Assembly (NCBI GenBank): GCA_944389685.1
Contig: CALXNF010000054.1
Span: forward strand, 1 to 15,133
Length of the DNA: 15,133 nucleotides
Direction of reading: 5' to 3'
Source: an uncultured Alphaproteobacteria bacterium
GTDB taxonomy: Bacteria; Pseudomonadota; Alphaproteobacteria; Rs-D84
The position numbers and the translations under genes were made by a program. Of the stretch, positions 1-8,385 are shown piece after piece. Within the stretch, counting starts at the first letter, position 1. Each line of letters begins with the position of its first letter. The notes beneath the pieces were generated by a model. That model worked only from the letters and a program-made list of their open reading frames with translations. It did not search any database and had not been told where the DNA came from.

Positions 1-5
1 GGATA

Positions 6-33
6 TTGACAAAATTTATCTTTTGTATATTAT
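6..33 (+). promoter_or_regulatory. Predicted sigma-70-type promoter of the LRR-kinase-like gene
   Basis: A perfect -35 hexamer TTGACA (6-11) is followed after 16 bases by a -10-like TATTAT (28-33). With usual spacing transcription would begin at or within a base of position 40, which is the A of the ATG start. No Shine-Dalgarno sequence precedes that ATG, so the message may be leaderless. The A+T-rich surroundings allow other -10 placements, so the exact start is uncertain. Confidence 0.5.
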
Positions 34-39
34 TATATT

Positions 40-1821
40 ATGTTCATTCGAAAAAACACTCTTTTTTCTGTCACAGAATCTGATTTAGATTCAAATGGGA
101 ATCTACATATTCCCAGTGGCGTCACAAATATAGCACCAAACGTAGGCAACGCTTTAACTGGTATAAAAAGCGTATATTTCCCAGATTCAATGAACGAAAT
201 AAAAAACTCTATATTCAACGACAACCCCACACTAAAAGAGATTTTCTTCGGCAAACGAATTTCAAATATAAATTCAAATGCTTTTTTAAACTGTGAAAAC
301 ATAGAAACCATTCAGATTCCTAATAGCCCGAAAGAAATTCACCCTTGGTTTGAGTTTGCCTTTCCAAATTTAAAACGTATTATAAAATACGAAAAAAACG
401 ATATTCCTTGTTCTTATATCGTAAACAGATACCACGGGAAATACTATTATGAAACTTCATATAAAAAGTTAGGAACTATAAAAGTATCAAATATACATAA
501 ATTATTTTCTGACGAAAAAGATGCACTCACCCCCCAGAAAATTTGTGTACAAATAAACAACGAATATTTTTTCATAGGTAAAGATTTAAAATCGGCATTA
601 TATGAATGCAAAAAATATTTATTAATGCAAAATTTTGAACGAAAAATATGGGAATACAAAACAATAGCTGCTTCTAAAAATTCATCAATAAAACGTTATG
701 AATTAATTTTAAGAGAAGCAATTAAAGAATCAATTTGTGCGTTATACCCAAACATTACAAAATCTGATTATAAAAAAATTTATGGCTACATACGAAATTT
801 ACAAGTTTATATAAAATATTTAGAAAGCGTAGAAAAAAAATACAAAAACACAGAACGACAATTTCATGAACTATATGGCCTGACATTTGAAGAATTATTA
901 AACAAAATAACCCCTGTATCCGAACAAAAATTAAAAAAGACAAGTACCAGATTATTAAAAAGTCGACCAATCCCTGCCAAAGAAATGACTGCTATTGCTC
1001 GTGCGGGCTACGGCAATCCGGGTGCGTTTCCTTATTCTTGGTTAAAAAACATACAAAAAGGAAACCGATCAACTGTAACAAAAAAATTACACGAAATTTT
1101 AAAAGCCGCAGCTATAAAAATGTACACGCCTGAGCACACAAAAGAACCTACTATAAGTTTAGAAAAATTATCAGAAAAAATATCAAAAGTAATTAAACAA
1201 CCAATAGAAATAAAATATTTAAACTCTGGTAATTTTTCTAAAACTTATACAATGCAAATTCCGGGTGATAAAAAGTACGTATGGAAAATTTATCACTGTG
1301 ATAGGTATTGGAAAACAATAACTTCTTACCATCATGATACCGAAATTCAAAACTCGTTCCTTATCAGCGGGAAAAAATATTACGGTAAAATAAAATTTAG
1401 AAAAATTTCAACCGCCGGCATCAGTAATCAGCTGGGTGAAACTTACCTTATATATCCATATACAGAAGAAGAAACGCGCACACAACAACCCAACTTTAGC
1501 TATGCCTGTCTTACGAAACCTTACTCACTAATTGATAGAAACGAAAATAATATTCTTAATAATACTTTAATTGATATTGGTGGATTACGAATAAATTATG
1601 CACAATGGCATCAACCGACATATATATCAAAAATAAGTAATACAATACTTTACCATTCTTGGAACGATTTAGGCTATGTTTTAAACAACTATACAAGCAG
1701 CCAGATACACAATGCACTGGAATTTGTTAGTGATAGAATTTCGATAAGATGGATTGATTTTAATAAAATCCAAGCAAAAATAGAGTTTTTAAAAAACAAA
1801 ACCAGATATAACAGACGATAA
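40..1821 (+). CDS. BspA-type leucine-rich-repeat protein with kinase-like C-terminal domain
   Basis: 593 residues, not a family I can name as a whole. Residues about 20-118 hold LRR_5/BspA-type repeats of about 23 residues (for example around SVYFPDS, EIFFGKRISNINSNAF and TIQIPNS). Residues 120-360 are Lys/Tyr-rich, mostly helical by eye and unassigned. The C-terminal part resembles the protein kinase/APH fold: a glycine-loop-like SGNFSKTY (396-403), Lys416 in VWKIYH, Glu435, a catalytic-loop-like D499-RNEN-N504 and a metal-binding-like D512-IGG. The spacing D-x4-N matches kinases, but the usual His-Arg before the Asp is absent. There is no signal peptide or membrane segment, so it is cytosolic or exported by a non-Sec route. 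The gene is clearly more A+T-rich than its neighbours: one hand-counted 60-base line is about 22% G+C against 45% for a line of dnaX. This suggests acquisition. A role as a host-directed effector is possible but unproven. The ATG at 40 is the only early start and lacks a Shine-Dalgarno sequence. Confidence 0.7.
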   Translation: MFIRKNTLFSVTESDLDSNGNLHIPSGVTNIAPNVGNALTGIKSVYFPDSMNEIKNSIFNDNPTLKEIFFGKRISNINSNAFLNCENIETIQIPNSPKEIHPWFEFAFPNLKRIIKYEKNDIPCSYIVNRYHGKYYYETSYKKLGTIKVSNIHKLFSDEKDALTPQKICVQINNEYFFIGKDLKSALYECKKYLLMQNFERKIWEYKTIAASKNSSIKRYELILREAIKESICALYPNITKSDYKKIYGYIRNLQVYIKYLESVEKKYKNTERQFHELYGLTFEELLNKITPVSEQKLKKTSTRLLKSRPIPAKEMTAIARAGYGNPGAFPYSWLKNIQKGNRSTVTKKLHEILKAAAIKMYTPEHTKEPTISLEKLSEKISKVIKQPIEIKYLNSGNFSKTYTMQIPGDKKYVWKIYHCDRYWKTITSYHHDTEIQNSFLISGKKYYGKIKFRKISTAGISNQLGETYLIYPYTEEETRTQQPNFSYACLTKPYSLIDRNENNILNNTLIDIGGLRINYAQWHQPTYISKISNTILYHSWNDLGYVLNNYTSSQIHNALEFVSDRISIRWIDFNKIQAKIEFLKNKTRYNRR

Positions 1822-1846
1822 AAAACCCGCTTTCGCGGGTTTTTTA
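1820..1846. terminator. Bidirectional rho-independent terminator between convergent genes
   Basis: The stem ACCCGC (1825-1830) and GCGGGT (1835-1840) encloses a TTTC loop. It is flanked by A residues on the left and T residues on the right, so it can end transcription from either strand. It lies between the stop of the LRR-kinase-like gene (1821) and the stop of the Cys-repeat gene. The latter's TAA (1844-1846 on the minus strand) is inside the T-run, so the two genes are separated by this hairpin alone. Confidence 0.85.
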
Positions 1847-4800
1847 TGGTCGGATACTTAACATATCACCATATTGACCTATTTCTTGAGCACCGATATA
1901 GCATCTTAGATGCTTACCTACGCTGTTCATCCATTCGTTATAGGCTTCTTTTTCAGCAGCGCTTAAGTTAGCAGCCTGGATATCACGCGTAGCCTTGTTA
2001 ACCAAGAAACCACCAGCCGCACCCGTCAATACAGCCCCCAAAGTTGGCGCCAACCACTGATTCTTACCTCCAGAAGAAGAATCAGCATTTTCACACTCTG
2101 TTTTCAGTAACTCTAAGTAACGCTTTGCTGTAGTTGCCTCTTCGTCTCTTTTACCCGTTTTAGTTTGATAATCAGAATCTGATGATTTAGCAGCATCAAC
2201 AGCTTTTTGGGCAGAAATCCAATTTGATACAGAATTTGTAGCCGCCTTTATAGTCTCATCTGAAACTTTTAAATTTTTCGCTTCCGTTTCTACACGTTTC
2301 ATAAAGTTGGAAACAGAAGTAGTATCATTTTTATCAATACTATCTATTATTGTATCTACAAATTTCTCAACAATTGTCTTACTGTCACTGCTCTCATTTT
2401 TAGATATACCTGTTAATTTACCAAACACGCTGCCATCTGCAATGCCGGCACCAAGGTACGCACCACCAAGGCTGCCGCCAACAGTTCCTAACAAAGTAGT
2501 CCAAAATTCAGTTCTTTTCTGACTTTCGCGTTTGTCGGCTGTTGCATCCGCCGCCGCCGCATTTGCCAAAGTTTCAAGTTCAGAATATGGTATCCAGCTT
2601 CCACAAGTGAACGCATCACCAACAGCGAAATACGCTGTTGCCCAGTCTGCACCGTTCATTGCAGCCTGAATTTTCGGATCATCGGAAACCAATTTTACCT
2701 GGGCACTGCAGAACGAACCGTATAGCTCGTTACTTGGGTTAAAGTCACTACGATCCAATCCCATAATGCTATAATCATTCGGAACTGTTTTTCCTTTCAA
2801 CTTAACCCACATAAATGCGCTTCCTGTATCGGTCGTTCCCAAAATACCACCCTCGTTGAAAGACAAGCAAATATTCTGTTCTTCTGTTAACTTTTTATTA
2901 TATATTGCCTGCGCTTCTTTTTCTAAGTCATATACCAAATCACGGAACAACGTGGACGCCGCTTGGTTTTGAACATAAGTTGAATATGACGTATATACTG
3001 GTGTGTCATATATGTTGCCACTTGCATCCACAGAATAACATACACCTTGACTGCCGTCAGATGCTGTACATAATGGATTTCCATTATCATCTGTTGCCTG
3101 TACTCGGCTTGCATCAACTTCTGTTGCTGCACCGGCATCAATCCAACCTTCGCGTACACTGTTTATATTACTGCCCCAATAAGACGCACTGCTTTCCGAA
3201 ATCTTTAGTTTATTTTGTTCAATTGCCAAATGTTCCTGACAAACCGAGGCATTCTTAACAGTATCTAAACACAACCCCAATACGATGGTATAATCTAAAA
3301 CACCACCGACTTTGTTCATACTGCTATCAAATGAAGAATCCCCTGATTGAGTTAAAGAAGAATAAACATCTGTACGATTACGATAGCAACTAGAATAATC
3401 TGTTCCGCACATAGAACGAACACAACTTTTTGCGACCGCTTCGCATTGTGTGCGCATCTGTGCAATTGCGGCATCACTATAACTTGTTGCCAAAGAAGCG
3501 TTCAAAGAAGCAATTACGCCAATTGGATCCTTGCTGCTTTTACTATACTTTGGAAATAACGTATCAAAGGCTGTACTATCTATATAAGAATAAGAATAAC
3601 TACCTGTATCATCTGGATTGGACGCTGCATATTGACAATATGGATCTGTATTTACGATATCAGAACAACCTGTTTTTATTTCTTCATAGCTTACCGCGTT
3701 ATTAATCGTTTTATCTGTTGCACCAAACACCTGAGAATAACAAGCGGCACCACTGCCACCACCGCAAACGCGCATAGCACATGTCTTAATTGTATTTGCA
3801 CAGTTATTTTTTGCCTCGGTATCAAATTCTTCTATCAAATCAGCAATTTTTGCTTTCATCGTGGCATTCATACGATCTGAATAAGCATCTGCAAAAACAT
3901 CTTCCTGATTATTAGAATCACTTAATTGCGAAGCAGACGGCATAGCCCCGTTCCCTAAGAAAGTTGCATAGCAATATTTGTTTGAACCAATTGTATTCAA
4001 ACAAGCACTTTTAATATAAGACTGAACAGAAGAACTGCTATTGGTATCAAAAGAGCTTATAGATGCACCAACTTCTAACAATTTACCGTTTCTAATTGCT
4101 TCAACCAAATTTATTGTATTAACACTTGTATCTTCATAACATTTATATGGGTTCGTTGCACAAGCGTTCAAAATACATTGATCAACGACTTTATAGCAAG
4201 TGGAAACCGCATTAATCGCCGCCAAGGCAGCACCTTCGCTGATCATTACCCCAATGCGACTATCCGCTGCAGGATTAGACGTATTTGTTGCCGAACCAAA
4301 CAGTTCTATTTTACCGTCACTTTGACAACGTGCCAACGTAGAATCACAATATACCATTTGCTTTCTAAATTCTGAGTTAGTTGTACACAATTCAAAGTCC
4401 GCCCCACAAACGTTGTCGCGCTGCAAACAAGTTGTATAACGACGAACACAGTCACTTGTATTGTACATATTTGAAATCGCCGCACCAGCTATCATCTGTC
4501 CCAATACACTGCCATCCGTAGGATATGTATAATCTGTTATTTCACCATAGGAATTAGTAGATGCAACGCTTGATAACGCCGTCGTAGAAGAAGTACCAAA
4601 CAATGCATTAACGCCAGAAGACGAACATTGCGCCAAAGTACTTAAACATTGTGGCATCTTACCATGAAAAAGAACTTTCGTTGTGCACTCTTCAAAATTA
4701 GCACCACAAACATTGGTGTCCTTTAAACACGATGTATATGCATCGATACATTCTACATTGTCTAGCAGATTAGATGTAGTACCAGATGTAGAATTAACAT

Positions 4801-4939
4801 AACTGTTTAAATATGCAGTCATTGTCGGCAACCTTGACGACGCCGTCCCAATCACACTAGGACGCGCAGTAAGCGCAAACGCAGCAGGAACAACACCGCA
4901 GACAGCCAGAAAACCAATTGATTTTTTCAGAAAGTTCAT
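1844..4939 (-). CDS. Large exported cysteine-repeat protein, unknown function
   Basis: 1031 residues. A Sec signal peptide is clear: KK at 5-6, a hydrophobic core, and likely cleavage after AFA (residue 22). Two repeats offset by exactly 100 residues share the pattern C-x6-C-x6-C-x6-C-x12-C-x6-C (Cys64-105 and Cys164-205), each with NVCGA and ending near a LFG. Three later repeats have C-x6-C-x4-C-x6/7-C-Y (starting at Cys248, 380 and 499), each followed by C-x9-C (313/323, 425/435, 557/567). Even Cys numbers per motif suggest disulfides, hence the periplasm or cell surface. Near the C-terminus two Gly/Ala-rich hydrophobic stretches (about 815-836 and 965-982) could be glycine-zipper membrane segments. 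They flank a charged helical stretch. The ATG at 4939 has a good Shine-Dalgarno sequence (GGAG, about 7 bases upstream) and its own promoter. I do not recognise the family. A surface or pilus-related role is suggested only by export and by the pilin-like genes nearby. Confidence 0.8.
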   Translation of the reverse strand: MNFLKKSIGFLAVCGVVPAAFALTARPSVIGTASSRLPTMTAYLNSYVNSTSGTTSNLLDNVECIDAYTSCLKDTNVCGANFEECTTKVLFHGKMPQCLSTLAQCSSSGVNALFGTSSTTALSSVASTNSYGEITDYTYPTDGSVLGQMIAGAAISNMYNTSDCVRRYTTCLQRDNVCGADFELCTTNSEFRKQMVYCDSTLARCQSDGKIELFGSATNTSNPAADSRIGVMISEGAALAAINAVSTCYKVVDQCILNACATNPYKCYEDTSVNTINLVEAIRNGKLLEVGASISSFDTNSSSSVQSYIKSACLNTIGSNKYCYATFLGNGAMPSASQLSDSNNQEDVFADAYSDRMNATMKAKIADLIEEFDTEAKNNCANTIKTCAMRVCGGGSGAACYSQVFGATDKTINNAVSYEEIKTGCSDIVNTDPYCQYAASNPDDTGSYSYSYIDSTAFDTLFPKYSKSSKDPIGVIASLNASLATSYSDAAIAQMRTQCEAVAKSCVRSMCGTDYSSCYRNRTDVYSSLTQSGDSSFDSSMNKVGGVLDYTIVLGLCLDTVKNASVCQEHLAIEQNKLKISESSASYWGSNINSVREGWIDAGAATEVDASRVQATDDNGNPLCTASDGSQGVCYSVDASGNIYDTPVYTSYSTYVQNQAASTLFRDLVYDLEKEAQAIYNKKLTEEQNICLSFNEGGILGTTDTGSAFMWVKLKGKTVPNDYSIMGLDRSDFNPSNELYGSFCSAQVKLVSDDPKIQAAMNGADWATAYFAVGDAFTCGSWIPYSELETLANAAAADATADKRESQKRTEFWTTLLGTVGGSLGGAYLGAGIADGSVFGKLTGISKNESSDSKTIVEKFVDTIIDSIDKNDTTSVSNFMKRVETEAKNLKVSDETIKAATNSVSNWISAQKAVDAAKSSDSDYQTKTGKRDEEATTAKRYLELLKTECENADSSSGGKNQWLAPTLGAVLTGAAGGFLVNKATRDIQAANLSAAEKEAYNEWMNSVGKHLRCYIGAQEIGQYGDMLSIRP

Positions 4940-4965
4940 TGACTCACTCCATACTTATTACATTA

Positions 4966-4993
4966 AGTATAACATAAAATAAAAATCAGACAA
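4966..4993 (-). promoter_or_regulatory. Predicted promoter of the Cys-repeat exported protein gene
   Basis: Read on the minus strand, a -35-like TTGTCT (4988-4993) is followed after 16 bases by a -10 TATACT (4966-4971). The -10 is preceded by TGT, which gives an extended -10. This leaves a leader of about 20 bases that contains the GGAG ribosome site (4947-4950) of the gene starting at 4939. Confidence 0.55.
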
Positions 4994-5023
4994 AGGAAAA
5001 ATGCACAAAAAATAAAAAGATTT

Positions 5024-5059
5024 AATAAAAAATTTAAGGTTAAATGTTCCCCATTTAAC
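5024..5059 (-). terminator. Possible terminator after rluD
   Basis: A perfect 8-base inverted repeat (5039-5046 and 5052-5059, arms GTTAAATG/CATTTAAC, 5-base loop) lies just past the rluD stop on the minus strand. It is followed in that direction by a T-rich run. The stem is A+T-rich and therefore weak, so termination may be partial, with read-through into the next gene. Confidence 0.45.
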
Positions 5060-5063
5060 AAAT

Positions 5064-6023
5064 TTAACCTATTTCGTTTAATATCTCTTTTAGCTCTAAC
5101 ATATCATCCGGTAAACCCGCTTTAAAATGCAAGTCTTTACCCGTTACAGGATGCACAAAATCTAAAACCTCTGCATGCAACATTTGACCGTCATGCGTTT
5201 TTAAAAAATTTAGTAATTCTGAATTTTTTACACTAGCAAGCCTATTTGCACCACGCCCATAAACAGGATCGCACAAAACAGGGAAACCATGCGCAGATAA
5301 ATGTACTCGTATTTGATGCGTTCGCCCAGTTAAAAGAGTACATCTAAATTGCGAAACCCCGGCTCGATTCCAAACATCTGAAACTGTTACCTGCGTGTGC
5401 GCCTCTTTACCGCCAGTTTTAACCATCGTCATTTTCTGCCGATTCCTTGATGACCTGGCTATATTTCCTGTGATGTCTGCGCTATCCCAATTAGGAACAC
5501 CCCAAACAAAAGCGATATATTTACGGGTCAAATCATGTGCAGAAAATATTTTCACCAATCCTCTAAACGCTGCGTCAGATTTTGCAAAAACCATTACGCC
5601 GCTGGTATCCTTATCCAATCGGTGAACTACTCCTGGACGCGTTTCCCCACCCAACAAAGATAAATGTGTATGAGCTAAAATATTTTGAACCAACGTCCCC
5701 GTTTTATTCCCAGCGGACGGATACATTACTATACCACGCGGCTTATTTATAACGATTATATCATCGTCTTCATACAAAACGTCTAAATCAAAATCACAAG
5801 ATATATTTTCTGCCGCAATATTCGTTTCTCTAACTGGAATTTTAATATGAATTTCATCTCCTACACGTAACCGTGTAGAAAATTTTACCACAATCCCATT
5901 TTGTGTGACAGTAAAGCGCTGAATTTCACTGCGAGAATAAGTCGGAATTTTACTAACTAAAAATTTATCCAGACGGGTTCCTTTATCCTCTTCTGAAACA
6001 ACAAAATCTAATTCGTCTTGCAT
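5064..6023 (-). CDS. rluD: RluD-like ribosomal large-subunit pseudouridine synthase (RluA family)
   Basis: 319 residues, close to the usual length of RluD (about 326 in E. coli). An N-terminal S4 RNA-binding domain covers about residues 14-62 (TRLDKFL, then a GDEIHIKIP end). The catalytic domain follows, with the family signature HRLDKDTSG at 134-142, in which Asp137 is the expected nucleophile. A later RTHQIRVH block is also typical. The family converts uridines in 23S rRNA helix 69 to pseudouridine in the cytoplasm. The choice of RluD over other RluA members rests on the S4 domain and overall length, so the exact target sites are inferred. It starts 7 bases after the stop of the small exported protein gene, with AGGT as a modest ribosome site, so it is the last gene of the group from 7042. 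Confidence 0.9.
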   Translation of the reverse strand: MQDELDFVVSEEDKGTRLDKFLVSKIPTYSRSEIQRFTVTQNGIVVKFSTRLRVGDEIHIKIPVRETNIAAENISCDFDLDVLYEDDDIIVINKPRGIVMYPSAGNKTGTLVQNILAHTHLSLLGGETRPGVVHRLDKDTSGVMVFAKSDAAFRGLVKIFSAHDLTRKYIAFVWGVPNWDSADITGNIARSSRNRQKMTMVKTGGKEAHTQVTVSDVWNRAGVSQFRCTLLTGRTHQIRVHLSAHGFPVLCDPVYGRGANRLASVKNSELLNFLKTHDGQMLHAEVLDFVHPVTGKDLHFKAGLPDDMLELKEILNEIG

Positions 6024-6030
6024 CGTTTAC

Positions 6031-6531
6031 CTATTTATACTCGCTCCAATCCGGCCCTTTTTCGCACTTCTTTAAATCAATAGTCAGTTCGCGCCCAGAA
6101 CTTTCAACCGGACAAATTAAAATCCCCGTACTTTCTGCCTGATCTGCTTCCCTAGTCGCATTTCGCCAGGTAAATTTTATTTCTTCTGGGGCATATAAAC
6201 AGGCTATTTGAAGTTCTCCCTCGTGTTTATCATTTGGTCCAACCCAAACGCGAACCCCTTCGCCAAGTCCATAACAAGGAAAACCATCTAAATAATATAA
6301 AACCAAACCGCGCCCAACTAAACTTGATGAAGGTATAAACTTCCCACGGTATTCATGATAACGAAGCCCCGTCAAACCTTCCCAATCTGTACTTGTTGAA
6401 AAAATACTTACACGCGGTTGAGCAGGCGGCTTTCCACCCCCCCCTTCCCCAGAAGGTTTGCCCCCATCTTCTGCCAAAGCTATATTAAAAACAAAAAAAA
6501 TTGAAAAAACACATAATAAAAATTTCTTCAT
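6031..6531 (-). CDS. Small exported protein, unknown function
   Basis: 166 residues. A signal peptide is clear: MKK start, a Phe/Leu/Ile core and cleavage after ALA (residue 20). The mature protein opens with a flexible Gly/Pro/Lys-rich linker (about 21-40). A compact, probably beta-rich domain follows with four cysteines (86, 111, 140, 156) that could form two disulfides, so a periplasmic location is likely. I do not recognise the domain. The ATG at 6531 has a GGAG ribosome site 7 bases upstream and begins 1 base after the stop codon of the zinc-ribbon gene. That points to translational coupling between the two. rluD follows after 7 bases. Confidence 0.75.
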   Translation of the reverse strand: MKKFLLCVFSIFFVFNIALAEDGGKPSGEGGGGKPPAQPRVSIFSTSTDWEGLTGLRYHEYRGKFIPSSSLVGRGLVLYYLDGFPCYGLGEGVRVWVGPNDKHEGELQIACLYAPEEIKFTWRNATREADQAESTGILICPVESSGRELTIDLKKCEKGPDWSEYK

Positions 6532-6532
6532 T

Positions 6533-7042
6533 CTATTTCTCCTGCCCCTCTAGCTCTACAGCAATTTTTTCAACGTTTGTAATTGGCACAGACAAAGCAT
6601 GTTTAAACGCTACGTCCTTACCTGCTTCTAAAAGAGTAGCAGACGGCATAAAACGTTGTCGCGCAACTATATTACCATTCAAATCATACGAAGTTATAAT
6701 TAAACCGGGCACCCCATAAATTTGTTCCGAACGATTTAATACCCGCCCAGAAACAACAAACCTATCGATCCCATTTTCATCTGCTTCTGTTTTTATATCG
6801 ACTATTTCTGCGATAATCGGTTTTTCCTGTATCTCTTTTATCTGATGCTGATACAAAACTGCTATTGCAAATATAAAAGCAGATAACAGTGCACATACCG
6901 CAGCAATAAATACTAATATTGAATTACGTCGCTGAGGTCTTTGTACTACCCACGTATTACCGCACACAGCGCATTTAACAGATCCAGACGGAACTTTATC
7001 TAAGGCATATTCTGTTTTACAAAAATTACAAATTGTTTTCAT
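6533..7042 (-). CDS. MJ0042-type zinc-ribbon membrane protein
   Basis: 169 residues. The N-terminus carries a zinc ribbon with CNFC (5-8) and CAVC (24-27), separated by TEYALDKVPSG, as in the MJ0042/zinc-ribbon domain common in alphaproteobacteria and deltaproteobacteria. A basic stretch (QRPQRR) precedes one transmembrane helix at about 44-65. The rest (about 75-165) is a periplasmic beta-rich domain that resembles DUF3426-type regions (VSGRVLNRSEQIYG, VARQRFMPSATLLEAGKDVAF). The zinc ribbon should be cytoplasmic. Function is not established for this family, and a regulatory or envelope-sensing role is inference. The ATG at 7042 has no Shine-Dalgarno sequence. A promoter placed in the tail of the preceding pilin-like gene would start its transcript at, or one base before, the ATG. 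Confidence 0.8.
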   Translation of the reverse strand: MKTICNFCKTEYALDKVPSGSVKCAVCGNTWVVQRPQRRNSILVFIAAVCALLSAFIFAIAVLYQHQIKEIQEKPIIAEIVDIKTEADENGIDRFVVSGRVLNRSEQIYGVPGLIITSYDLNGNIVARQRFMPSATLLEAGKDVAFKHALSVPITNVEKIAVELEGQEK

Positions 7043-7049
7043 ATTATGA

Positions 7050-7077
7050 TTTATACCACATATTATTCTAAATTCAA
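7050..7077 (-). promoter_or_regulatory. Predicted promoter of the zinc-ribbon/exported protein/rluD group
   Basis: On the minus strand, TTGAAT (7072-7077) and TATAAA (7050-7055) are 16 bases apart. The -35 lies inside the end of the PilV-like gene that stops at 7063. The predicted start is 1 base before the ATG of the zinc-ribbon gene, so the leader would be essentially absent. Confidence 0.5.
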
Positions 7078-8385
7078 CTGACTATATTTTAATCTTACAT
7101 TATTTTGAATCTCGTTTATCGCATTCATGTAATCAGAAGCCGTCGCGTTCTTATTAGAAGCAACACCGCTAAATATACGCCACGTGTCTGTATCTGTATC
7201 AGACTCATCATGAACAACCATCTGAGCCATGCGATTTAGTTCTTGCAAAGAAACATCCATAAAACTTCCGATGCCGACAGATGCGTCCCAATAAAAGTTT
7301 GGATTTTTAGAATCTTCTATTCTATCATAAACCTCTAGACGGGGCGTTATGGAGCCTGCAAAACCAACTGTAACAAACATTGCGTCAATTATACCGCTTG
7401 TCATATCTAATGTTCTATTAACGTTTAAAACGGCCGGTCCTTCATCAGAATTTATAGATAAACCACCCAGCGTCATATTCGAAACCCATAAATCGCCAGT
7501 CGTAAAATTAGTAAATTTGCCTAAATCCGCCATAGAAAAATTCTTAGCAACTTCCATTGTTCTTGAATCGGAAGACAATATTCCCGAAACAGTCGCATTT
7601 TTAACCTCTAAGATATTATCCAACTCAGTTCTATTCTGAAAAATTACGTCATTAGATACAGCAACACCTAATGTAATATTTTCGGCAAAATCTACTGAAC
7701 TTGCATCAAAAAAAGCAGCATTTGTTATATCGTGTCCGCCTAAATTTAATCCAGACAGCATCATCGTATCACTCGCATTGTCAGTGGGTACCCGATACAA
7801 GTATAACGCATTATCACGATTTACTGTTGTGGTTTCAACCAGTCCACCAGAAACATTTAAACCTAAATCAACAGTGTCCGCACGCCACGCCCCGAAAGTA
7901 CCATAGGCACGATTCCCCTCAATAAACCCCATAGAGTCACCCCCCATAGCGACAATCTCTCGTGTGCGAAGGGGGGTTATATCATCAGAAGAAAAAACGA
8001 TCACCCCCTGCAATGTTGCACGTCCGTCTATATCATTAGACTTTAAAATCCTTAATTGATATTGGCCACTTTCATCAGATGCTAAATCATGGTTCAAACC
8101 ATATTCGCTCAATTCAGAAATATTTACACGAGTAATATTCTTCCCCACAGTTGTCAATAAAGCCTCCCGATGATCAACTATATACCTTTCCAATGCGGTC
8201 TGAATGCTTTCCATCTGTTCTGTTATAGCCGCATTTTCTGCCCGCTGAACGATACTTTGTTGATACTTAAATATAAAAGGCATTATTATAGCAGCCAGCG
8301 CAACGGTCATAAGCAACTCAACCAACATGGAACCGCGCTGACTTTTATATTTTTCTTTTGATATTTTGCTTATAAACGAAAACAT
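7063..8385 (-). CDS. PilV/shufflon-N-like protein with prepilin N-terminus (third of three)
   Basis: 440 residues from the ATG at 8385. I prefer this to a start 30 bases upstream because AAAGGAA lies just before it and its A overlaps the TGA of the preceding gene (TGATG). The N-terminus is a class III (prepilin) signal with an 18-residue leader. Cleavage would be at G18-S19, with Glu at mature position +5 (E23) and a hydrophobic helix at 20-38. Next come features I associate with the N-terminal constant region of PilV shufflon adhesins (Pfam Bac_shufflon): YGTFGAW (161-167), ALYLYRV (193-199) and LNLGGHDITN (213-222). The C-terminal half (about 220-370) is rich in short beta-type turns and ends in a helical tail. 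By that family it would be a minor pilin or tip adhesin of a type IVb pilus. The shufflon relationship is from memory of the motif and has not been searched. Confidence 0.65.
   Translation of the reverse strand: MFSFISKISKEKYKSQRGSMLVELLMTVALAAIIMPFIFKYQQSIVQRAENAAITEQMESIQTALERYIVDHREALLTTVGKNITRVNISELSEYGLNHDLASDESGQYQLRILKSNDIDGRATLQGVIVFSSDDITPLRTREIVAMGGDSMGFIEGNRAYGTFGAWRADTVDLGLNVSGGLVETTTVNRDNALYLYRVPTDNASDTMMLSGLNLGGHDITNAAFFDASSVDFAENITLGVAVSNDVIFQNRTELDNILEVKNATVSGILSSDSRTMEVAKNFSMADLGKFTNFTTGDLWVSNMTLGGLSINSDEGPAVLNVNRTLDMTSGIIDAMFVTVGFAGSITPRLEVYDRIEDSKNPNFYWDASVGIGSFMDVSLQELNRMAQMVVHDESDTDTDTWRIFSGVASNKNATASDYMNAINEIQNNVRLKYSQLNLE

Noticed and set aside
2905..3258. Open frame on the plus strand opposite the Cys-repeat gene, and similar antisense frames at 3430-3880 and 8893-9198
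   Set aside because: They lie wholly within well-supported genes on the other strand. Their translations show no domain pattern, and no ribosome site or promoter is evident.
6046..6054. CCAATCCGG, a match to part of the R64 shufflon recombination site
   Set aside because: It occurs once, lies inside the coding end of the small exported protein gene, and the rest of the site does not match. I see no inverted partner, so chance is the better explanation.
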